Shown one piece after another: positions 54,956-64,000 of a stretch of DNA of 64,000 nucleotides (position 1 is the stretch's first letter; every line of letters starts with the position of its first letter). Location of the stretch: NCBI RefSeq assembly GCF_014633365.1, contig NC_068350.1, forward strand, positions 3,415,001 to 3,479,000, read 5' to 3'. The DNA is from Diospyros lotus (Eukaryota > Streptophyta > Magnoliopsida > Ericales > Ebenaceae). A program made the position numbers and the translations under genes. The notes under the pieces are model-generated. The model saw only the letters and a list, made by a program, of their open reading frames with translations. It was not told the DNA's origin and searched no databases.

Positions 54956-56594
54956 TTAATTTAAAATAAATTTATTTTCTATACGAAAAAGAAATACATT
55001 TATATCATAAAAATATTTTTATTAATTATCAAAACTTAATTAATATGAATAAGTTCACTCGACAGATATTAATTTTAGAAATTTTATAATACTATTTTTT
55101 AAAAAAAATCCATTGATAATGACACATTAACTATAACAAAAACGAAAGCATTTTTTTGAATAAAAACTCACAACATCAATCATCATACAAAATTATATAA
55201 AAATGTAAACGCTATATTCATAAAAGATTGATGACGTGGCATTAACCCTATTATGATTTATAATGCACAAAAAAGTTTTGGAGATGTTATTTAGTGTTGT
55301 CAAATTATTTACGTTTTTTAAATGACAAAAAATATTTTTCATGTTTGAGTCAATTTGTAATATCAGAAAAATATCATAAACGAAAATGCATTTTTATCTA
55401 CGAAAAGATTAGAGACAAAAAAAAAAAAAAAATCATATGTAATTCAAATTTTTAATTTTTTTGGGGACTTGTTTCTGAAAATTATTTGAATATATTATAA
55501 AATTGATGTTTATTTTTAAATTAAATAATTATTTTATATTTTTTAAAATTTAAAATTAGATTTACAAAATATTTTTATATATTTTTTATTTACACATTTT
55601 TATATTTTTATTTTTATAAAAAATATAATTTTCTTATTTTCATTTCATATAAATTTTGATTTCAACCTTCACTTCAATCTTCATATTTGTAGTTTAATAT
55701 ATATATATATTACATTAAATATATAATTAAGATCATATTATTAATATTTTTTAAATTGCTCATTATATCATAAATAATAAAAATATTCATCGTATTTTAT
55801 TATCTCATCGCATCGTCTTATTGCCGTAGACGAGGGACATTTTAGTCATGAGTTTCACCACCTTGAATGAGGGGTATTTTAGTCATGCGTCTCATCGCCT
55901 CATTTCATAATTTAAAATAAAAAGTATTTTAAATATTTTAATTATATTAAATAATTTAAATTATAATCCATAATGTACTAATTGCATTTTCCATATAACT
56001 AACGGTTGGTAGAAAGAGCAATTCCAACGTTAAAGGTGAAATATCGTATAATTTAGTAACTCGTTAAGGCGAGGATTCTGTATCCGCTACGTGGAAGGCA
56101 ATGTAGTAATTTAAGATTAAGAATTAAAATAAAAAAAAGAAAAAAACTAATTGTTGCTTGCTTCAAATCGATCACATGATTAAACACTATTATCATGCGT
56201 CGAGACGAGCATAGAAACAAAAGTAAAGGCAACCAATGAGCTTCCGCCACTCCTTCCCTTCACCCTCACATGCTCTCTTTCTCTTTTCTCCTCTTTACTC
56301 TCCCACTCTACTGATTACAGCAACCACACTCTCTCTCTCGTCCAGCTACGAAAACCAAAAGCACGCCGCCCGCTTATCATATTCATCTTGTGTTGTAGTA
56401 CTCTACATCAAGATTCGCTTCTTTCCCTTACGGGTTCTGTGTTTTTTTTTTTTTTATATGTAATTTCCATCTGATTTGGCGCTGTTTAGATTACCCTTAT
56501 ATTCAGCCATGAATCGCGCCCCATCTCCACCTATATAGGCTCCGTTCTGTACTCGATACTCTCTTTTTTCTTGTTCGCTGACCAGAAATTGGCA

Positions 56595-59500
56595 ATGCCG
56601 AGGCAGAGGAACCGGGTCGGGGAGGGTTTGGTTCCCGGATCCTGCAAGATCCGGAAGAGGGGTGGGTCGTCGTCGTCCTCTTCGTCGACGGTGCTGCAGA
56701 ATTACCGGTTCAAGCGGGCCATTCTGGTGGGGAAGCCTCGCGGGTCGAGATCGGGCACGCCAGTGCCAAGTTGGAGGACGGCGGCTGCGGCGGCCGCGGC
56801 GGCGGAGTCTCCGAAGTACGCGCCGTCGCAGGGCGGTGGCGGCGGTAGGTCGTCGATGCCCGTGTCCGCGAGGAAGCTGGCGGCGACGCTTTGGGAGATG
56901 AACGAGATTCAGTCGCCGAAGGTCGGGGAGAACGGAGAGGAGAAGAGGAGGTTGCTGAAGAAAGAGACGAGGCTTAGGGAGAGAGTGAGCCGGGTCGGGT
57001 CGGTGCATTCTGGGTCACTGCCGCCTCATTTGTCTGATCCGTCTCATAGTCCTCTTTCAGAGGTGGGTTTTATTTGGTTTTATGTATGTGCTTATGATGA
57101 ATTTGTTTGGTTGCCGAGAAAATAGTGGGAAAGCAAAGAAGAAAAAAATGGATGCTTCAGGTTTTCAATTGTTTTCTAGCGACGAAATCGATCTGTTGTT
57201 GGAGCTTGGAAGTAACTCTCTCTTTATTTTTCTATCATATATGTGGAGAACTAAAGATGGGCATTTCCAAACACCCCTCGGTTTGTAGGCTCGTATTTGT
57301 TAGCAGACCTCATCTGAAAGGAGCAACCTTATTGATGCTACCAGCGCCTGCCCTCATATTTGCAAAGCAGTTTTGCTAAGTTTTGGAGCTATGGTCCGGT
57401 TTGGTCTAGTTTTAAAGCAAAATCTAAAGGGCTTTCAATTGATAGTTGAACAAAAGAAAAATAAAAAATCCAAACAAAAATATCTTAGAAAAAGAAAATA
57501 AAATAAAAGAAACAAAAATGATCTTCTAATAAGGGTCAATTGCCAAATGCCTACCTCTGAAAATTGAGAAAAGTACTAGAAGTTCTTCTGGCTTGAAGTT
57601 TCATCCCATTTCTGGAGACTCCTTAAAAGTCAGTTCCAGAAATGTTCCCCCCTGTATATATATATGCATCTCCAGAGAATTCTGATCCAGACTCTATTCT
57701 ATCACTTCCAAGGGTGAGGAAATTTGTTTCCGGGAACACCACAGGATGAAGCATTTCTAGAGAACTGGTTTCTTGTACTTTTGGGTTATTCTTGTTTACT
57801 TTTTCATATTGTTGTTTTCATCATCACTGGGAGTTTGGTTATTATTGTTACTGTATTATTTTAAATTTTCTTTTAACATTGCAGAGAATAGATCGATCAG
57901 GGACAGGCAGTCGCCATAGAAAGCCTTCTTCAATTTCTCATAGGCTCAGGCTCGTAGACCACAATGCTGGCATCCTGGATTCCTTTAGCAGTGCTAGTTT
58001 AATGGAGGTTAGCTAACTTCTTCCTTCTTGTAAAAAGAAAATAAAATTATAGCCCGAGGGTGAATTTACCCTTCTCTCTTTTCCTCAACTCCTAAAGGTT
58101 CTGCTTCAGCTTCTATCCTTATGGGCTGTGGCAAAATCTACAAATTTTATCCCAACTCCCAGAATGACCATTTTCTTGCAAAACGTAGCTGCCATAGCCC
58201 TCTAAAGGATGTATAATCAGCATTTAATTTGTTATGTAAAATCTGTTAAAGAAAATTGGCAATTGAATAAAACAAGATAGAACACACAAACCACATAACA
58301 ATTTAGGTGACTTGGCTTAAACCATTTGTCAATAGGCAAAAGACACAGAAAAAATTACACAAACACTCTCTATGCACTCTCTAATCCAGTTTCTGGTTGC
58401 AGCAATGCAGTGGTTTCAAAATATTTGATATGGAAGTGGTGTTTGAGCCCCAAGCAAAGAATTTGAGACTGTTGAATTGCTAACTATTTTGCTATTAGCC
58501 ACATGTGATGACCAGAGAGCATGGTGGATTAATGAGAAAACTTAAAAGCAAAGATAGATTAATGAAACTATCATCCTATTTTTTTTTTTCTTTTTCAAAG
58601 GAAGAAACTCCTCGAGTCCCGCTCCTTTTCTTAACGAAATGCCATTTTCCTAAATATATTCCTTTCAGTTCACTTGTGCACTACATTGTATAGTTTCACA
58701 TTGGATATCTCATTTTATACTCCAGTGGTACTGCTGTATTATACTAGATTATTGGGCTAACTTTTTCCCCTCAGACCCATACCTGGTGAGACACCAATCT
58801 TGATCCTCTTCCATCTTTAATAGTAGTCCCAAAGGGCAACCTCATATACAATGGGTACCTATTAAGTCCAAGTACGCCTGTACTTTGGTATAGAATGGAC
58901 TTGGTCATGGACTCATTACATCTCCTAGATTATGTTCTATACTAAACTTTCTGAATGTCTGGATGTGCTTCAGAGATGATTATTTGATTAATTGTATATA
59001 AACTGTAGTTGGGTTGAGACAATATCTTTGGTTCTCTATGGTTGTTTAGTGGTCTTGTATGCTCTTCAAAACCAATTTTTGTGCTGAGGGAATTTTCTGT
59101 TTTGACTTCCCAATGTTTCATAACCTATGTTTGGACCATGACGTTCTTCCCTGTACCTTGCTAGTAGTAGACTTAGGCTTTAATGCTGAACGCTATTACT
59201 CTATCCTTTTTTCCCAACAAATGTATCAATAAGGGCAGTGAAAACTGTAAAAATTCATTGGTGGAAGGAATACCAAAATGGATTACACAAAAAAATCAGC
59301 AATGAGTTGATATTCAAAAACATTGCTGTCTATGCCAAATGCAAACCATCAATGAACTGTGCAAGAAAAGAAAAAAGAAAGAAAAAGAAGACCAATGGTA
59401 GGAGTATCATCTTTAAACCACAGAAATAGAGAAATGATATAGTTCCCTTTAAATGAGAAATTGAATCTCAGCTCTTTCAAAAACTTTGCTATTCATCTCC

Positions 59501-61717
59501 CAAGACAGGCACCACTTTGTGCAAAAAGGGGTTAAAAGTTAAGCACTCCTCAAAATCCTCTTAGGTTAGCACAGCCCAAGCGAACATGAAAATCAAGGAT
59601 TGAAGTTGATTTTGCCTTCTTTCTAAAAAAAGGAAAAAGAAAAAGCAGTGAACCTGTCTGAATATGGGACAATAAATAAGGAAGTGGTTGATGGAGTCTC
59701 TGTTCTTTTGGCACATGTAATACTAATCGAATGGAAGAAGGGCTAAGTGCAGTCTGCAATATCCAGATCACCTTCCAGTGGAAGTAGTTCTTGTGGGACA
59801 ATGGTCATTGTAAGTGATACTTCCCTTTGTTACCAAATAGAAACTGATCTTCCCTTTTACTACCATATCAACCCTAAATCCAGCTTTGCATGTCTTTTTC
59901 TGGCTTGAATTTGAAGTGACTTAGAGATTCTTATCTATTGCAACCAACCATGTTCTCACTTTTGCTCCATCATCATATAAACAGATTGATGCTGTAGTCA
60001 ACAATTTTTCTAAGTGAATTTTCTCACCTAAATGACTCTAGGTGGTTGATCCCACTTTAATAACTTCATTTAGGACTCCCTTGTTTGTGTCCAAAAGAAG
60101 ATTCATACATAATGGCCGTGGCTGTATCATTGTAGATATAAATATGCAAGCATGTACATGCTTTTGCATGCACGCTCACATTTTGTACGGTAGTGGTACC
60201 ATTTTGAGCTCGATAGTAAATGATTCCAATCAAAATTATTTTCCTTTATGAACGCTTTGAGATGCTTGATAGTAAAAATGTTTTATCATTATAATGCAGA
60301 TTGAGACCAAATCCAGAGGCCAGACTCCAACTGGGTCCATGGTTGGTGTTAAGACAGGCTTGAAGGATGTTAGTAGTGCCTTGACCACATCGAAAGAGCT
60401 ACTGAAAATAGTCAACCGTATTTGGGCTCGTGATGATCTGCCTTCATCAAGTATGTCCCTTATTTCTGCCTTACATGCTGAGCTTGAGAGGGCTCGTTTG
60501 CTGGTCAATCAGCTGATCCAAGAGCAAAGATCAGAACAAAATGAAATTAATTATATTATAAAGTGTTTTGCTGAAGAGAAGGCAGCATGGAAAAATAAGG
60601 AGCAAGATGTAGTTGAAGCTGCTATTGAGTCAGTTGCAGGTGAACTTGAGGTGGAGAGGAAGCTGAGGAGGCGCTCGAGAGTTTGAACAAGAAGCTTGGG
60701 AAAGAATTAGCAGAGACAAAAGCATCTCTCATGAAGGCAGTCAAAGAACTTGAAAGTGAGAAGAGAGCAAGAGAGGTAATAGAACATGTATGTGATGATT
60801 TTGCTAGAGACATCGGCAAGGATAAAGCTGAAGTTGAGGAACTGAAGAGGGAGTCTGTAAAAATGTATGAAGAGGTTGAGAAGGAAAGGGAGATGCTTCA
60901 TTTAGCTGATATGTTGCGTGAAGAGAGAGTTCAAATGAAACTCTCAGAGGCTAAACATCAGTTTGAGGAGAAAAATGCAGCCGTTGACAAGCTAAGGAAT
61001 CAACTTGAAGCTTTTATGAGAGGCAAAAGGGATAAGGAAATGGGGCGCAGTTCTTTAAGTCGTGGCAACACTATAGATCTTGCTGCTTACTTAAGTAGAA
61101 CATATTTTGGCTCCAATCAAAATGAAATCAATGGAGAGGACGGAGAAATGGACAAAGTTGATTCTGAAGAAGACTCTGCTGAAAGCGACCTTCATTCTTT
61201 AGAGTTGAATGTGGACAACAAGACCAAGAGCTACAGGTGGGCAGCAAATTCTTCTGGGGCAGGCGATCATTCTAGGAGACCTTTGATAGATGATGAAATG
61301 AAAGGAAGGAACTCTGCCTCTGGAAAAGGACCAAGAAAAAGCACTTCTCTTCAAAGGAGCACATCGGGTGAAGTTGACTGGGGAGTCCAAAGTGAAAGCC
61401 TTCAGAAGTTGGGAGATGGCGTAGATCTGGAGAGACTCTATGAACTGGAGAAGCAAGCTCAGAGGAAAGGTTATGGGAATGATCTACGGGGGTATATATC
61501 CATGAAAGGTCTTAAGGACCACATATTGTCCAGTTCTAGGGCAGTATCTACTGGAGACTTTGCTAGTCCAACCCGGCAATGGGGACAGGCATCGCCTGCA
61601 TGGGATTCTAGTAATGCAGTTCAGGATAGACACACTGCAGTTCAGGTAAATCATTTGGCCTCAAGGCTAGCTGTAGCAAAAGGGGAAGCCCCGGGTGCTA
61701 GACGATCAAAACGGTGA
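56595..61717 (+). CDS. At5g41620-like coiled-coil protein, with an apparent one-base deletion
   Basis: Three exons: 56595-57062, 57885-58007 and 60300-61717, with GT-AG borders and phase-0 junctions. The start MPRQRNRVGEGLVPGSCKIR is typical of the plant family of unknown function named after At5g41620. Exon 1 is GC-rich and basic, with SARKLAATLWEMNEIQSP. Exon 3 starts with KTGLKDVSSALTTSKELLKI and ALHAELERARLLVNQLI and forms a long coiled coil, followed by NTIDLAAYLSRTYF and an acidic, Ser-rich C-terminus. In exon 3 the frame that reads ELEVERKLRRR meets a stop at 60686, while the family continuation LNKKLGKELAETKASL is in the next frame, consistent with loss of one T near 60675. With the shift ignored the protein is about 670 residues; as read it ends after about 325. 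Either a real null allele or a sequence error explains this. Some relatives are described as USO1-like transport proteins, without firm evidence. Confidence 0.88.
57063..57884 (+). other. Intron 1 of the At5g41620-like gene
   Basis: Opens with GTGGGT after SPLSE and closes with TTTAACATTGCAG. No coding or repeat feature recognised. Confidence 0.85.
58008..60299 (+). other. Intron 2 of the At5g41620-like gene
   Basis: 2.3 kb from GTTAGC to TATAATGCAG. No transposon end or gene was recognised in it. Confidence 0.85.
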
Positions 61718-63881
61718 GTTAGTATCATCTCGTTTCCTCATATTGTCCTCGAGATCCAAGGATGCTGCTTAAACTTGCAGTTCGGGATATGCATGCTGGA
61801 TATACTCAAAAACAACGTCTGGGCCCTGGGTTGCGTTGAGAATCCAAGAAGATCCTGTTTTTTGTTGATTTATGCTTTCCATCTTTCTGGGTGCTGCTCT
61901 ACTTGAGCAGTTCAGATCTATCACCAATATGTATGAATATAATGGAACTGTCTGTAGAAAGTTTTCTGACCTGAGTGAAGTTTTTTGCTGTATAAAAACT
62001 TCTACTGTAACTAAGAATACATTCTTGACAACTCTCTTCCCTTTGATTTCAGAATGAATGAGGTTACTTGGGCTTGGCTTTCATAGATCATGATGCCAAG
62101 CAGATGGCACAATTTTAGTTCACCTGGGTTTGGCTCTCTCCACGTGTACATCTTCTTTCCTTTCTGCTTTGTGTTTAGACCACCGTGATGAACCGGCATT
62201 TTCTCTTCACGCTCCATTAATAGCACGGTTTCCCATTTCGGACAGTAATTTTTTTTTTTTTTTTGGGCACTAGAACTGGTTTGAAACTACCCCTCCTGGC
62301 TCAGTTAGATTGGCCCTTTTAACCAACTTATTCAATTGGGTAACCTATCAAGTGGCTAAACTCAGTTCCATGGCTAGGCGACATCGCTCGGCTCCTCGGG
62401 GAAGGGGGGAAATGGGGATGAAGTCATGGGTGGAATCATCTTGTTTTCTATGAACGCTATTGCTAGCTAGGGAAAGCTGGACCATTCTTGTCTTTAATTG
62501 ATATATCTGTTCCATATGCCAAATCCTCTTGGAGAATGGAGGTTAAACGAGTACCAAAATTTTGGGCAAGCTGTTGAGAAACATAAATGTAACACATTGA
62601 TGAATAGCTGGAGATTAGAGGAAACCAATTAGTATGGTTTGGTTGGAACAGATGAGTGAATAAGGCATCCATGTTTCTCAGCTAACAATTATCATAAATT
62701 TGGTCCATATTCGATTGTTAGAAACATCGATCATTATTTGGTCAACAATCAATCAATGGAAACATTGTAATGGGATTATTATACATCCCATAATTTTTCA
62801 TTGCATTCATTTGCAACCAACCAAACTTTATTTAGGAACCAAACATCTGAAAGGAGCCTTGAATGGAATCTAAGACTGGAGCTAATCCAATTGAAAACTG
62901 GAAAAATAGAAAGTTTGACCTAACTTTGACCCTCCACAGGCTGGCCAAATCTTCACCAAGAAAAACCCAAAATTATCCGGGAAACCCTAATGTTGTCTTT
63001 GGTTTAACTGCCATTGAAAATGAAACCAGAAACAAGCAGCATATATGCCAAAGCCATGCCGGGCTTAGTAATCGCTGGCTTCGATAACAACGAATCTCTA
63101 TGGTTGGCTTTGTATTATTGGTTTGGGGGTATGCATGGTAGGGATCTCTTCCACTCTTGTAATCACCTCCCAGCCAAGCAACAGGTGGAAACTACACTCA
63201 CATGCGGGATAACTTTAAACATCAAGCTTTTTCCTTAACACTTGAAACTCTTATGTCACTTGATTTATAATGCATATACTCGATGGTTCAACTAGTCGAC
63301 AAAAAAGTCAACTAACTTAGCTTATCAGCCCAACCTCCTTCATTAATTTGTCTTTAATTGTATATTGATGATTTTTAATTCTTTCTCTATGTATTTGTTT
63401 GTTTATTCATCCTTACATTATACACAAATGTTGGTACATAAAACTTAAAAAGAAGAATAAGAGAATTATTTATTCTCGAAAACTCAAATCAATTCTTAAT
63501 ATTCAAATTCAAATGATTAGATCTTTTGAATAATACATTTTTAAAAGATTTACATAAATTAAAAATTTTGACTAACTAAGAAATATATTAAAAAGAGAAT
63601 TATATCTTAACTAGCATGAAAACACAATCTCTCTAGAGCTACTTAGGAAATAAATAAATGGAGAAGGAAATAAATCTTCTAAAATAAATATATTACGTTT
63701 TTATTTTTTATATTTTATCCTACAATAATAATTACCCAAAAATTTACTTGCTTGTCCCCATCAGATGTGCTTTAGACAATTCAAACACCCCACCCTCTTA
63801 GAAAAAACCTGAGGCTAGAAGAAGTTTCAGATATATTCATTTCTGAAGAAAAGCATAGAAGCAGCAAAGAGAAAGAAAGTA
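61718..63881. other. 3' flank and intergenic DNA
   Basis: The first few hundred bases should be the 3' untranslated region of the plus-strand gene (the stop TGA at 61715-61717 overlaps a donor-like CGGTGAGT, so a further exon is possible). The rest has only short frames, a T-run at 62249-62264 and AT-rich DNA. No TE end recognised. Confidence 0.55.
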
Positions 63882-64000
63882 ATGGCAATTAGATTCATAT
63901 CCCTATGGCTTTCACTCTTTTTCATATCTCTCTTCTCTTCTACCCTCTCAATTCCCAGAATCGGGCCGGCCTTCCCTTCTTCAATCATCAGAGCGGAGCA
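63882..64000 (+). CDS. Start of a gene with an N-terminal signal peptide, cut by the window
   Basis: From the ATG at 63882 an open frame runs to the window end (39 codons and two bases). It begins MAIRFISLWLSLFFISLFSS, then TLSIPRIGPAFPSSIIRAE, a short basic start and a hydrophobic core of about 17 residues ending in small residues, as in a secretory signal peptide. The ATG lies in AAAGTAATGGCAATT, a good plant start context, after a purine-rich leader. The family cannot be told from this piece. Confidence 0.55.
   Translation, partial: MAIRFISLWLSLFFISLFSSTLSIPRIGPAFPSSIIRAE

Larger units (their letters stand above)
51960..56230. other. AT-rich intergenic region
   Basis: 4.3 kb without a convincing reading frame. 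It contains a possible MITE (53210-53710), tandem repeats (54545-54955) and, at 55815-55900, a twofold repeat of GAGGG.ATTTTAGTCATG. Its edge at 55960-56230 should hold the promoter of the plus-strand gene. Confidence 0.6.

Noticed and set aside
56454..57008. Long antisense Arg/Pro-rich frame opposite exon 1 of the At5g41620-like gene
   Set aside because: It is a by-product of the GC-rich exon on the other strand; it has no domain and low-complexity composition.
1..64000. CRISPR arrays, rRNA genes and tRNA genes
   Set aside because: None seen by eye. The repeats found are LTRs, minisatellites or transposon tails; the only tRNA-like sequence is the SINE promoter near 31712-31776.

Overview
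The window is nuclear DNA of a eudicot plant. It holds large intron-split genes of plant-only families, very AT-rich intergenic DNA, LTR retrotransposons with plant initiator-Met or Asp tRNA primer sites, an Au-like SINE and many LINE 3' tails. The species cannot be named from the sequence. Gene models were read by eye from reading frames, splice sites and family knowledge; no alignment was run.

Layout. (1) 1-7832, minus strand: a young non-autonomous LTR retrotransposon cut by the left window edge. Its order is 5' LTR, tRNA-Asp-type primer site, gag-like ORF with a zinc knuckle, an ORF resembling carlavirus cysteine-rich nucleic-acid-binding proteins, an intact intronless cytokinin-activating LOG-like ORF, about 1.8 kb of non-coding DNA, polypurine tract and 3' LTR. 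No protease, reverse transcriptase or integrase is visible. It sits inside an older Copia-type LTR fragment (7833-8127). This is the most unusual thing in the window. (2) 8128-15291: mostly gene-poor, with a possible orphan promoter plus first exon, a 1.5-kb gag-only Copia element with complete ends, and a UPF0496 pseudogene. (3) 15292-24744, minus: a six-exon receptor-like cytoplasmic kinase of the PBL34/35/36 type with a 6-kb first intron full of LINE debris. (4) 26927-27322, minus: a truncated short-chain dehydrogenase pseudogene.

(5) 28101-51528, minus: a ten-exon gene for an 849-residue plant protein, possibly the TRAPPII-associated TRIPP/Trs65-like protein. Its third intron is 17 kb and holds a nested stack: a Copia element (target duplication GGTTG), inside it a gag-only Gypsy element (TGGGT), inside that a 5-kb chromovirus-like Gypsy element (GCAAG), plus a GC-rich hAT-like foldback element in one LTR (ATAGAACT) and a Harbinger-like element in the Copia gag (TAA). 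(6) 51960-56230: AT-rich intergenic DNA with short tandem repeats and a possible MITE. (7) 56595-61717, plus: an At5g41620-like coiled-coil protein gene with an apparent one-base deletion in its last exon. (8) 63882-64000, plus: the first 39 codons of a gene for a likely secreted or membrane protein, cut by the right edge.

The cellular genes look like separate housekeeping or signalling loci with no shared pathway. The element at 1-7832 is different: it joins a possible viral-type regulator or silencing suppressor with a hormone-activating enzyme on one mobile unit, which suggests a retroelement that could act on host cell proliferation or defence. That function is inference.
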